The notes below the pieces were generated by a model, which ran no database searches, was not told the origin of the DNA, and worked only from the letters and a program-made list of their open reading frames with translations. Positions 13,961 to 21,862 of a stretch of 64,000 nt of DNA are shown piece by piece (the stretch's first letter is position 1; each line of letters begins with the position of its first letter). This DNA is from JTS-RE37 sp963756115 (lineage in GTDB: Bacteria > Bacteroidota > Bacteroidia > Flavobacteriales > Flavobacteriaceae): assembly GCA_963756115.1 (NCBI GenBank), contig CAVWMN010000003.1, positions 1,116,001 through 1,180,000 of the forward strand, in the 5' to 3' direction. Both the position numbers and the translations under genes were made by a program.

Positions 13961-16122
13961 GATGCTCATATCTAGTGCTTCTTGCATTTTCGCAAATAGT
14001 ATGGGGACAGGTGCAACCTGCAGATACCCTGGAAGGAAAAAAGATCATCCTGGATGAGGTCCTGGTCTCTGCTATTAGGGTTAACAGTGATTCCCCGGTG
14101 ACCTTTTCCAATCTGGACAAAGATCAGTTAGGGCCCCGTAACCTGGGACAGGATATTCCCATTCTTCTCAATATACTGCCTTCAGTGGTAACAACTTCCG
14201 ATGCCGGGGCCGGGGTGGGCTATACCGGGATCAGGGTTCGCGGAAGCGATGCCACCCGGGTCAATGTTACATTGAATGGCATTCCTTACAACGATTCGGA
14301 ATCCCATGGTACATTTTGGGTGAATATGCCAGATTTTGCATCTTCAACCGAAAATCTCCAGCTGCAGCGTGGGGTGGGAACCTCCACCAATGGATCCGGC
14401 GCCTTTGGTGCCAGCCTGAATATTTTGACTGAAGGGATTTCGGAGCAGGCATACGGCCAGGTTGCAACTTCTTTCGGGAGTTATAACACGCTGCGTAACA
14501 ACATCAAATTCAGTACGGGGCTGCTGCATGACCGAATAGAATTTTCCGGAAGGCTGTCCAGGATCAATTCAGATGGCTATATAGACAGGGCCGCCTCCAA
14601 ACTCAATTCGTATTTCCTGCAAGGAGCTTACAGCAGTGGTTCCTCCCTGGTAAAAGCACTGTTGTTCGGCGGACACGAGGTTACCTACCAATCCTGGTTT
14701 GGCATTGACGCGGAAACCCTGGCCACTGACAGGACGTATAACCCGGCAGGCATGTACACCGACGAAGACGGTCAGGTCAGATTTTATGATAATGAGGTGG
14801 ACAATTATAAACAGGATCACGCACAACTTCATTGGAACGAAAAGGTCTCTGAACAGTGGAGCACGAATATTGCTTTTCACTATACAAGGGGAAGGGGTTA
14901 TTTTGAACAATTCCGGGAGGATGATACATTTGAAACATACGGCTTTGAACCGATAACGGTAAACGGTGAAACTATTACCACAACAGACCTGATTCGGAGG
15001 CGGTGGCTTGACAACGATTTTTACGGGACGGTATTTTCTGCAATCCTGACAAGACCCCAATTAAACCTTACGCTGGGAGGCGCATACAACCGGTATTTTG
15101 GGGATCATTTTGGGGAAGTCATCTGGGCCCGAATGGCCGCCACGGAAAATAACAGGGACCGCTATTACGAAGATGATTCCAGAAAATCGGATTTTAATTA
15201 TTTTACCAAAGCGAACTTTGATCTGGATTCCCAATGGAAGATATACGGGGACCTGCAGTTCAGGGCCATAGGATATCAGGCTAACGGGGAGGAAACCGGC
15301 GTGGTGGATGATTCCTTCCTTTTTTTTAACCCCAAAGCAGGGATCACCTACCTGCTGGACCCATACCAGCATTTTTATTTTTCCTATGCACGTGCCAACA
15401 GGGAGCCCAACAGGAATGACTATGAAAATGGGAACCCAAGACCTGAGAAACTCAACGACTTTGAATTGGGGTGGCGATATGGCACTACAGATTTCCGCAT
15501 AAATTCGAATATATATTATATGGGGTATAAGGACCAGTTGGTCCTCACCGGGGAACTAAACGACGTGGGGGCACCCTTAAGGGCCAATGTTGGGGACAGT
15601 TACCGGCTGGGGATCGAACTCGATGCATACCTTAAAATCGGAAGCCGTTTTTCATGGCAACCCAATATTGCGGTAAGCAGTAACAGGAATGTGGATTTTA
15701 TCTTTCAGAGGGACGGTGTGGTTGAAGCCCTGGGCAATACAAATATTGCCTACTCACCCGGGATCATCATGGGCAATATCATTACATACGAACCGGTAAG
15801 GGACCTGCAGGTTTCCCTGCTTACCAAACATGTAGGCAGGCAGTACATGGGTAATATCGATTCAGAATCCTCTGTCCTCAAACCATATAGCCAGACAGAT
15901 CTCAATATCCGGTATGAGCTGGGGCCCCTTTCTTTCATGAAGCAGGTGATGATCACCGGCCTGGTCAACAATATTTTCAATGCTGAATATATCTCAAATG
16001 GTTACTTTTATACGTATGATGACGACTTCACCAACCCGGGTAGCATTATAACCCGGGAGGGAGCAGGTTATTATCCCCAGGCCGGTATCAATTTCCTGTT
16101 GGGGGCTACCCTGAAATTTTAA
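13951..16122 (+). CDS. TonB-dependent outer-membrane receptor, TPP-riboswitch regulated (probable thiamine uptake)
   Basis: A 723-residue receptor with signal peptide (MNKRCSYLVLLAFSQIVWGQ), a plug domain (about 40-160, including IRVRGSDATRVNVTLNGIPYND and LQLQRGVGTSTNGSGAFG) and a 22-strand barrel ending in the hydrophobic GATLKF. It lacks the N-terminal carboxypeptidase-like domain of SusC proteins. Because its mRNA begins with a TPP riboswitch, import of thiamine or a precursor across the outer membrane is the likely role, matching receptors previously linked to the THI element in Bacteroidetes. Substrate is inference from regulation. Confidence 0.93.
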   Translation: MNKRCSYLVLLAFSQIVWGQVQPADTLEGKKIILDEVLVSAIRVNSDSPVTFSNLDKDQLGPRNLGQDIPILLNILPSVVTTSDAGAGVGYTGIRVRGSDATRVNVTLNGIPYNDSESHGTFWVNMPDFASSTENLQLQRGVGTSTNGSGAFGASLNILTEGISEQAYGQVATSFGSYNTLRNNIKFSTGLLHDRIEFSGRLSRINSDGYIDRAASKLNSYFLQGAYSSGSSLVKALLFGGHEVTYQSWFGIDAETLATDRTYNPAGMYTDEDGQVRFYDNEVDNYKQDHAQLHWNEKVSEQWSTNIAFHYTRGRGYFEQFREDDTFETYGFEPITVNGETITTTDLIRRRWLDNDFYGTVFSAILTRPQLNLTLGGAYNRYFGDHFGEVIWARMAATENNRDRYYEDDSRKSDFNYFTKANFDLDSQWKIYGDLQFRAIGYQANGEETGVVDDSFLFFNPKAGITYLLDPYQHFYFSYARANREPNRNDYENGNPRPEKLNDFELGWRYGTTDFRINSNIYYMGYKDQLVLTGELNDVGAPLRANVGDSYRLGIELDAYLKIGSRFSWQPNIAVSSNRNVDFIFQRDGVVEALGNTNIAYSPGIIMGNIITYEPVRDLQVSLLTKHVGRQYMGNIDSESSVLKPYSQTDLNIRYELGPLSFMKQVMITGLVNNIFNAEYISNGYFYTYDDDFTNPGSIITREGAGYYPQAGINFLLGATLKF

Positions 16123-16195
16123 ACCATGCGCTTCAGGATGTAATCCGGGGCGTTGGTTTATTTTGGTATAAGATTAAAGAGAAACACGATCGGTA

Positions 16196-16858
16196 ATGAA
16201 GGCAATACCCACTTTTGGCAGCAGGTTGCGGAAATCTATCGTAACAGTTCCGGAAATAATTGATGAATGCTCGGGGATCCGGGTATTTGGCCAATTGATC
16301 CGTTCCTTTCTTTTCAGTACAGATGTGGCCATCATCCGGAATACCAATGCAAATGCCATTATTGCAGTATATCCGTTTACTCCGCAACCCACCATCTCCA
16401 ATGCGTTGATCCTGGCAGCCGACAAACCCATTTTCTGTGGTGTGGGAGGCGGGGTTACCTCCGGGGAACGTTCCGTTGAGCTGGCCATCCATGCTGAATT
16501 TCAAGGCGCCCTGGGTGTGGTATTGAATAAACCTACACCCAACAGCCTGATCATCAGGTTAAAGGAGAAGATCGATATTCCGGTGACGATCACAATCGTC
16601 TCGGGGAAGGATGACATAAAAGGCCGCATTGCTGCCGGTATTGATATTTTCAATGTATCTGGAGCCGATAAAACTACAGATATCATAAGGCAGATCAGGG
16701 ATATTGATGAAAATGTGGCCATTATAGCTACCGGCGGAAAAACGGAGGAAACCATCCGGGAAGCGATTGAAGCCGGGGCCAATGCCATTTCATACACCCC
16801 GCCCAGCACAGGAGAATTGTTCAAGAAGATAATGACCCAGTACCGTAACGAACCCTAA
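16196..16858 (+). CDS. TIM-barrel-like protein of unknown function
   Basis: A 220-residue soluble protein. It has repeating strand-turn-helix units and a C-terminal phosphate-binding-like segment (AIIATGGKTEETIREAIEAG, then ISYTPPS), consistent with a TIM barrel. I recall similar proteins in Firmicutes under the vague label 'hydrolase'. VYPFTPQPTISNALI and CGVGGGVTSGERSV look conserved and may line the active site. It lies 73 bases after the riboswitch-controlled receptor with no terminator seen between, so it may share the transcript. A thiamine-related role would be new but rests only on position. Confidence 0.75.
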   Translation: MKAIPTFGSRLRKSIVTVPEIIDECSGIRVFGQLIRSFLFSTDVAIIRNTNANAIIAVYPFTPQPTISNALILAADKPIFCGVGGGVTSGERSVELAIHAEFQGALGVVLNKPTPNSLIIRLKEKIDIPVTITIVSGKDDIKGRIAAGIDIFNVSGADKTTDIIRQIRDIDENVAIIATGGKTEETIREAIEAGANAISYTPPSTGELFKKIMTQYRNEP

Positions 16859-16873
16859 TCTATGCTCAGGTTG

Positions 16874-17311
16874 CTAATTGGAGATCACAACCACATTGCC
16901 ACTTTGTGAGGCACGGTATTCCAGCATGTCGTAATACCGGGAATCCCCTTCCGGCCTGTTTAACAACTGCCCGGTAAAGAGACTGTATTCATACTCCTCA
17001 CAGGAACACAGGGCGGTCTGTCCGCTGAGGTCCATGGTTGAACAGCCATTGGGGGCATGATTGGGGCAGCTGGCCTCAAAGGCCCTGAAAACATTGAACC
17101 CGGTATTGATGACGAATACCCCCCGGGTACCTACCCCCGGATTGTCCACATAAATAGTATTCCCCGGATTGGTCAGGGGGCTGTAAAGGGGGAGGTTAAG
17201 ATTGATGTCAAACCGAAATCCGATTTCCTGTAAATACGGATTGCGCAAAGTCCTGTCTTTGCTACAGCCCAGTAATATCATTGAAAAAAAAACAAGCCAG
17301 TACCGATACAT
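16874..17311 (-). CDS. Lipoprotein with degenerate Rieske-like domain
   Basis: A 145-residue lipoprotein (MYRYWLVFFSMILLGCSKD, lipidated Cys16). Residues 60-125 look like a Rieske fold: CPNH at 82-85, then CSCEEYEYSLFTGQ at 102-115. A true [2Fe-2S] Rieske site needs C-x-H and C-x-x-H; here the second His is absent and extra Cys residues (90, 104) are present. Cluster binding is therefore doubtful, and disulfides in the periplasm are more likely. Such proteins occur in Flavobacteriaceae, often near greA. It is divergent from greA here. Function is unknown. Confidence 0.75.
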   Translation of the reverse strand: MYRYWLVFFSMILLGCSKDRTLRNPYLQEIGFRFDINLNLPLYSPLTNPGNTIYVDNPGVGTRGVFVINTGFNVFRAFEASCPNHAPNGCSTMDLSGQTALCSCEEYEYSLFTGQLLNRPEGDSRYYDMLEYRASQSGNVVVISN

Positions 17312-17360
17312 TTTGGAGGGGGAATTAGGAAATCTTAAACAAAATTGAGCAAAATTTCTG

Positions 17361-17368
17361 TATATTTG
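17361..17368 (+). promoter_or_regulatory. -7 element of greA
   Basis: TATATTTG matches TAnnTTTG. The start of transcription would be near 17375, at the foot of the leader hairpin. Confidence 0.7.
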
Positions 17369-17372
17369 CGTT

Positions 17373-17420
17373 AAATCCTCTTTAAAAAACCTAGGCTTAA
17401 ATAGGTAAAGTAGAGGATTT
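17373..17420 (+). promoter_or_regulatory. greA leader hairpin
   Basis: AAATCCTCT (17373-17381) pairs perfectly with AGAGGATTT (17412-17420), and inside it ACCTA (17389-17393) pairs with TAGGT (17402-17406). The structure occupies the predicted 5' end of the mRNA. It could stabilise the RNA or control early elongation; which is not decided by sequence. Confidence 0.5.
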
Positions 17421-17444
17421 TCCTGTTTAGTTAATCAAGAAGTT

Positions 17445-17921
17445 ATGGGCAATGTATCTTATTATACCGCTGAGGGCCTGAAGAATCTTAGGAATGAACT
17501 CAACCAGCTTAAGGATGTGGCGCGGCCAAAAGCCTCACAGGCAATTGCTGATGCAAGGGATAAGGGAGACCTGTCTGAAAATGCAGAATACGACGCAGCC
17601 AAGGAAGCCCAGGCTCTACTGGAGCTCAAGATAGCCAAACTGGAAGAGGTTTTGTCTAATGCACGGCTGATTGATGAATCCCAGCTCGATACTTCCAAAG
17701 TCCTTGTTTTGTCTACCGTTAAGCTCAAAAACAGACAGAATGGCATGGAGACGAAATACACGCTGGTAGCCGAGAGCGAAGCCGACCTGAAAACCGGTAA
17801 AATATCAGTTACTTCCCCCATCGGGAAAGGCCTGCTGGGAAAAAAAGTAGGTGAAACAGCTGAAATTAAAGTACCCAATGGCATGCTGAAATTTGATATC
17901 CTGGAAATTACAAGGCAGTAA
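17445..17921 (+). CDS. greA: Transcription elongation factor GreA
   Basis: A 158-residue protein of normal GreA length. The N-terminal coiled coil (about 1-75) carries DARDKGDLSENAEYDAAKE, which includes the acidic Asp/Glu tip that enters the RNA polymerase secondary channel to trigger cleavage of backtracked RNA. The C-terminal FKBP-like domain (about 80-158) has VSPIGKGLLGKK-type residues (TSPIGKGLLGKKVGE). It is preceded by a TAnnTTTG promoter and structured leader, followed by a terminator, and so is a single-gene transcript. Confidence 0.98.
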   Translation: MGNVSYYTAEGLKNLRNELNQLKDVARPKASQAIADARDKGDLSENAEYDAAKEAQALLELKIAKLEEVLSNARLIDESQLDTSKVLVLSTVKLKNRQNGMETKYTLVAESEADLKTGKISVTSPIGKGLLGKKVGETAEIKVPNGMLKFDILEITRQ

Positions 17922-17937
17922 CTACCGTACATCATAA

Positions 17938-17970
17938 TCCAACCCCTGTGTTTTTCACCGGGGTTTTTTG
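17938..17970 (+). terminator. Rho-independent terminator of greA
   Basis: AACCCC-T-GTG (17941-17950) pairs with CAC-C-GGGGTT (17956-17965), with one mismatch and a T5 loop, followed by a T-run ending at 17969. Confidence 0.88.
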
Positions 17971-17984
17971 TGTATTTCAGTTAT

Positions 17985-18006
17985 TATTTAGATATTTATC
18001 TAAATA
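17985..18006. promoter_or_regulatory. Operator palindrome of sdpR-sdpI
   Basis: TATTTAGATA-TT-TATCTAAATA is a perfect 10-bp inverted repeat with a 2-base spacer, ending 10 bases before the sdpR start codon. The size and AT-rich symmetry suit an ArsR-type dimer, so autorepression by SdpR is likely. Confidence 0.75.
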
Positions 18007-18016
18007 TAAAAATCTA

Positions 18017-18271
18017 TTGAATTCAATATTCAAAGCGCTCAATGACCAAACGCGCCGGGAGATACTGTCTCACCTGAAAAAAAGCGACCTGACGGCCGGA
18101 CAAATTGCAGATCATTTTCACATTTCCAAACCTAGTATTTCGCACCATCTCGATATTTTAAAAAGGGCCGGGTTGGTCACAAGCGAGCGAAAGGGACAGT
18201 TTATTTCCTACTCCATCAATACCACTATAATCGAAGATGTGCTGCAGTACATTACGAAACTTAAAAAGTAA
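18017..18271 (+). CDS. sdpR: SdpR-family ArsR-type autorepressor
   Basis: An 84-residue winged-helix repressor. From the TTG at 18017 it reads (M)NSIFKALNDQTRREIL, the usual SdpR start, then TAGQIADHFHISKPSISHHLDILKRAGLV as the DNA-recognition helix-turn-helix. No metal-binding Cys pair is present, in line with SdpR rather than metal-sensing ArsR. The longer open frame from 17948 begins inside the greA terminator and is rejected. It is followed after 3 bases by sdpI. In Bacillus the SdpI protein sequesters SdpR at the membrane; the same logic may hold here. Confidence 0.88.
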   Translation: MNSIFKALNDQTRREILSHLKKSDLTAGQIADHFHISKPSISHHLDILKRAGLVTSERKGQFISYSINTTIIEDVLQYITKLKK

Positions 18272-18274
18272 GGT

Positions 18275-18922
18275 ATGAAAACATCATTACAGCGTGAGAT
18301 TCCGTTTTTCCTCCTTATTGCTGCCCCTTCGCTGTACCTTGCAGCCATCTGGAATGAGATGCCGGATATCGTACCCCTTCATTGGAACATCGAGGGGGAA
18401 GCAGATTCCTGGGGCGATAAAAACACACTTTGGATCGTGACGTTTTTACTCCCCTTATGTATCTATGGGATTTTTAGGATAGTGCCAAAGATTGATCCCA
18501 GGCGGCAAATAGCCAAAATGGGCGCGAAATACAGGCAACTGAAGTTTATCCTCGTGGGATTCAGCAGCACCATCGCTGTCTTTATAATTTACTCCAGTGC
18601 CAACCCTGCTGATAACACTATGCCCCTGATATTTATAATTACCGGTGTGCTGTTCGCTGCCATGGGTAACTACATGCAGACCATCAGGCCCAATTACTTT
18701 ATCGGTATCCGGACGCCCTGGACCCTGGAAAATGAAAGTATCTGGAAAAAGACACATGTTCTTGCCGGTAAATTATGGTTCGCAGGAGGTATCTTGATTG
18801 CATTAGCTGCCCTGGCACTAAACGGACAGGTTTATTTTATTTTATTTATGGTACTGGTCGCAATTATGGTAGCCGTTCCGGTAGTGTACTCATTTCTCCA
18901 ATACAAACTTCCAAAAGATTGA
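18275..18922 (+). CDS. SdpI-family membrane protein
   Basis: A 215-residue inner-membrane protein with about six membrane segments. The N-terminal DUF1648-type part has the signature MPDIVPLHWNIEGEADSWGDK (about 30-50), and the C-terminal SdpI part has NYMQTIRPNYFIGIRTPWTLENESIWKKTH. SdpI in Bacillus subtilis gives immunity to the SdpC toxin and holds the repressor SdpR. Here no sdpABC toxin genes are visible, so a pure signalling or membrane-stress role is possible. It is co-transcribed with sdpR behind a palindromic operator. Confidence 0.88.
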   Translation: MKTSLQREIPFFLLIAAPSLYLAAIWNEMPDIVPLHWNIEGEADSWGDKNTLWIVTFLLPLCIYGIFRIVPKIDPRRQIAKMGAKYRQLKFILVGFSSTIAVFIIYSSANPADNTMPLIFIITGVLFAAMGNYMQTIRPNYFIGIRTPWTLENESIWKKTHVLAGKLWFAGGILIALAALALNGQVYFILFMVLVAIMVAVPVVYSFLQYKLPKD

Positions 18923-18978
18923 GGGACACCAATACCTCCCTTTCTTTTTCGTTATATTTAGCTTTTAATCCTGATATT

Positions 18979-19371
18979 ATGCCAAGCATATTTACCAAAA
19001 TAATAAGGGGGGAGATCCCCTGCTATAAAATAGCGGAAGACGCTGATTTTATTGCCTTTCTGGACATCAATCCGAACGCAGTGGGACACACGCTGTGCGT
19101 GCCGAAGAAAGAGGTGGATAAATTGATGGATTTGGATGAAGAAACCTATCTGGGGCTCATGGCCTTCGCCCGGAAAATAGGCCTGGCTATCGGGGAGGCG
19201 ATCAGCTGCAACCGGGTTGGCCTTACCGTCATCGGATTGGAAGTACCGCATGTCCACGTACACCTGATCCCCCTGAATGCGATGAAGGACGCCACATTTC
19301 AACATAAAGTATCTTTATCTGGAACCCAATTTGAGGAGATTGCGAAAAAGATCCAGGCTAAGATCAAATGA
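18979..19371 (+). CDS. HIT family nucleotide-binding hydrolase
   Basis: A 130-residue protein starting MPSIFTKIIRGEIPCYKIAED, with DINPNAVGHTLCVPKKE and the histidine triad HVHVHLIP (about 93-100) that attacks the alpha-phosphate of AMP derivatives. HINT-like phosphoramidase or dinucleotide hydrolase activity is the family norm; the natural substrate is usually unclear. The start at ATG 18979 is chosen over the longer frame from 18775 because that extension lies inside sdpI and has no family likeness. Its end overlaps the convergent zinc-ribbon gene by 8 bases. In many Bacteroidetes it sits next to greA, as here. Confidence 0.93.
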   Translation: MPSIFTKIIRGEIPCYKIAEDADFIAFLDINPNAVGHTLCVPKKEVDKLMDLDEETYLGLMAFARKIGLAIGEAISCNRVGLTVIGLEVPHVHVHLIPLNAMKDATFQHKVSLSGTQFEEIAKKIQAKIK

Positions 19372-19714
19372 GCCTGTTAAAAAGTATATAAACCACTGCG
19401 CCTGCTAATACCACCAATAACAGCATGAGGATAAAGAAGAAAGAGGTGAACCGCGTGGATGAGGGCCGGGGCTGAACCATTTTCTGGTAGTATCCGAATA
19501 TCCGCTCTATATCGGTGGTCCAGTTAACCGGATAGATCACCGAGTCACAGGTCTTACACCGGATCTCATGTGTTATTTCAGGGGTGGTCCTGTGGAACAG
19601 CCGGCCGAGGGTTTGCTTTTGGTAAAAAGTAATTTTCATATTCTGATTGAAGCACTCCGGGCAATTATTGGTAATATCCGCCTCTTTGATCACAATCAAT
19701 TTCTCTGTAGCCAT
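19364..19714 (-). CDS. Zinc-ribbon membrane-anchored protein
   Basis: A 116-residue protein with a four-Cys zinc ribbon formed by CPEC (18-21) and CKTC (53-56), then one C-terminal membrane helix (about 90-112, FFFILMLLLVVLAGAVVYIL). The ribbon should face the cytosol. I know no function. It lies 2 bases after the end of the upstream histidine kinase gene on the same strand, so the two are probably one transcript, and it could be a partner or modulator of that kinase. Confidence 0.75.
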   Translation of the reverse strand: MATEKLIVIKEADITNNCPECFNQNMKITFYQKQTLGRLFHRTTPEITHEIRCKTCDSVIYPVNWTTDIERIFGYYQKMVQPRPSSTRFTSFFFILMLLLVVLAGAVVYILFNRLI

Positions 19715-19716
19715 AT

Positions 19717-20865
19717 CTAAGTAATTGCCTTTAGGGTGATTTGCATTATGGTTCCCTCCTTACTGGAGGATAACACTTTTATTTTGCCTTTATGGTATTC
19801 TTCAACAATCCTTTTAACAAGGGATAAACCCAGGCCCCATCCCCTTTTTTTGGAGGTGAACCCCGGGTGGAAAATCACATTGAAATCACTCTTGGATATC
19901 CCGTGGCCTGTATCGCTCACAAGGATGCGTACATATTTTCCCTCCGGGATGATCTCTATCGCGATACTGCCTTTGCCTTTCATGGCATCGATTCCATTTT
20001 TCACCAGATTCTCAATTGTCCAGTTGTACAGGGATTGGTTCAGCAATACCGGCAATTTTTCAACTTTGGAGTTGAAGGAAAAATGGACCAGCCTGGAACT
20101 CCTTAATTTGAGATATTCAAAAGCATTTTTGGTTTCTGCTACAATATCATATTCCTTTAACCGAGGCAGGGACCCGATTTTGGAAAACCTGTCCGTAATA
20201 GTCTGCAATCTGCCAATGTCCTTTTCAATTTCCGTGGTGATTTCCGGATTTATTTTTTCGGTTTTCAGGATTTCATTCCATCCCAGCAGCGAGGTCAATG
20301 GAGTTCCTATCTGATGTGCCGTTTCCTTCGCCATCCCGGCCCATAATTTATTCTGTTCAGAGGCCTTGTTGGTCTTGAAAAAGAAAAAAATAACAGCGCC
20401 GAAAAGGAAGATGATCAGCAAGAGTGCTATCGGATAATACTTCAATTTGTTTAACACTTCTGAATTGCCGTAATAAAGTGTCGCCAGGTGCTCCTCCTTA
20501 TCTTTCATGATAATAGGGATGTTCTCATTTTTAAATTGTTCCATTTTTTGCCGGAGGTATGTGGTATCCCCGGCAAATTCCGGCGGGATATTGTTGGTTT
20601 TCATCGAACCATCCCGGTTTACCAGTATCATGGGCGTTGAGGTATTGTTCTGAAAGACTTTCAGCGGGAGGTTGCCGGGATCTGCATCTGCTGGAAGGGA
20701 CAGGAATTCGGATTGCGCAGTCGCCCAAATCTCCATTTTAAAGCGTTCTTCTTCCTTGAATTTCTTAAAAAAAGTATTGGTGTTCCAAAGGATCAGGCTT
20801 ACGATAACAAAGGATGCTATCAATAATATGATGTTGGAGGCTTTACGTTTCGGATTAAAGTTCAT
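19717..20865 (-). CDS. Sensor histidine kinase
   Basis: A 382-residue inner-membrane kinase with two membrane helices (about 12-30 and 143-162) around a roughly 110-residue periplasmic domain. The HisKA box is KETAHQIGTPLTSLLGW with the phosphorylated His near 187. HATPase motifs are NLVKNGIDAM (N-box), DTGHGI and GWGLGLSLVKR. No HAMP or PAS is evident. No response regulator gene is adjacent, so it is an orphan kinase in this window; the co-oriented zinc-ribbon gene follows. It is divergent from the flavin reductase-like gene. Confidence 0.92.
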   Translation of the reverse strand: MNFNPKRKASNIILLIASFVIVSLILWNTNTFFKKFKEEERFKMEIWATAQSEFLSLPADADPGNLPLKVFQNNTSTPMILVNRDGSMKTNNIPPEFAGDTTYLRQKMEQFKNENIPIIMKDKEEHLATLYYGNSEVLNKLKYYPIALLLIIFLFGAVIFFFFKTNKASEQNKLWAGMAKETAHQIGTPLTSLLGWNEILKTEKINPEITTEIEKDIGRLQTITDRFSKIGSLPRLKEYDIVAETKNAFEYLKLRSSRLVHFSFNSKVEKLPVLLNQSLYNWTIENLVKNGIDAMKGKGSIAIEIIPEGKYVRILVSDTGHGISKSDFNVIFHPGFTSKKRGWGLGLSLVKRIVEEYHKGKIKVLSSSKEGTIMQITLKAIT

Positions 20866-20959
20866 CCAATGTTTTAATTGACTTTAAAGATAACTCAATT
20901 TGGCCTAAAATGTTGTGCCAGGCATAGCTCCCGGGGTTTCAATTCGGGGACATTTTATG

Positions 20960-20967
20960 TACCTTTG
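20960..20967 (+). promoter_or_regulatory. -7 element before the flavin reductase-like gene
   Basis: TACCTTTG matches TAnnTTTG. It ends 6 bases before the ATG at 20974, so the mRNA may be leaderless or nearly so. Confidence 0.6.
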
Positions 20968-20973
20968 CACACT

Positions 20974-21861
20974 ATGGCAAAATCGGTTTCCTTCCTCCCT
21001 TCTGAGCTTACTACTGGTAAATTGCACAGCTATTTACTGGGTGCCGTGGGTCCCCGGCCAATAGCCTTTGCCAGCACGGTCGATGAGGCCGGAAAGCCTA
21101 ACCTGGCGCCTTTTAGTTTCTTCAATGTTTTCAGTGCCAACCCCCCCGTACTCATTTTTTCTCCTGCCCGGAGGGTACGGGATAACACGACCAAGCACAC
21201 CCTGGAAAATGTTTTGAAAACCCGGGAAGTGGTGATCAACATTGTAAATTTTAAAATGGTGCAACAAATGTCGCTCGCCAGTACCGAATATGCCAAAGGG
21301 GTAAACGAGTTCGAGAAAGCAGGTTTTACGATGGTGAAATCTGATCTGGTGCAACCTTATCGTGTCGGTGAGTCCCCGGTACAGTTTGAATGTACGGTGA
21401 CAAAGGTTGAACAGTTGGGGCCTGACGGGGGCGCCGGAAACCTGATCTTCTCAGAGGTGGTGAAATTACACATACACCAATCGATATTACTGGATGATGG
21501 GACCATTGACCAGCACAAAATTGACCAGGTTGCCCGGATGGGAGGCAATTGGTACAGCAGGGCCAGCCTGGGATTGTTTGAAGTACCCAAACCCTTGTCT
21601 ACCCGGGGCATCGGGGTGGACCATATACCGAAACATATCAGGCTCAGCAAAGTACTTACGGGTAATGACCTTGGAAAATTGGGCAATGTGGAAAGGATCC
21701 CTACCGCGGAAGAAGTAGCATCCTTTTTGCACGCCAATTTTGAGATAAAATCCATCATCAGTGCAGATGATGAAGAATTGTTGCATAAAAGAGCACAGGA
21801 TTACTTAATTAATAATGATGTACTTTCCGCATGGAAAGTACTTATCGCAAACACGAAATGA
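20974..21861 (+). CDS. Flavin reductase-like, FMN-binding split-barrel protein
   Basis: A 295-residue protein whose first 200 residues form the flavin reductase-like split barrel: VGPRPIAFASTVDEAGKPNLAPFSFFNVFSANPP is the hallmark of the FMN-binding loop. The last 90 residues are helical and typical of the Bacteroidetes version. Members reduce flavin with NAD(P)H or use bound FMN; no partner monooxygenase is visible. The start is ATG 20974, just after a TAnnTTTG element; the longer frame from 20878 would include the promoter. A DUF3127 gene follows at once. Confidence 0.88.
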   Translation: MAKSVSFLPSELTTGKLHSYLLGAVGPRPIAFASTVDEAGKPNLAPFSFFNVFSANPPVLIFSPARRVRDNTTKHTLENVLKTREVVINIVNFKMVQQMSLASTEYAKGVNEFEKAGFTMVKSDLVQPYRVGESPVQFECTVTKVEQLGPDGGAGNLIFSEVVKLHIHQSILLDDGTIDQHKIDQVARMGGNWYSRASLGLFEVPKPLSTRGIGVDHIPKHIRLSKVLTGNDLGKLGNVERIPTAEEVASFLHANFEIKSIISADDEELLHKRAQDYLINNDVLSAWKVLIANTK

Positions 21862-21862
21862 A

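Noticed and set aside
17948..18016. Longer N-terminus for SdpR
   Set aside because: The GTG at 17948 lies in the greA terminator and the extension covers the operator; family proteins begin at the TTG at 18017.
18775..18978. Longer N-terminus for the HIT protein
   Set aside because: This part lies inside sdpI and has no likeness to HIT proteins, which begin with the MPSIFTKIIRGEIP segment.
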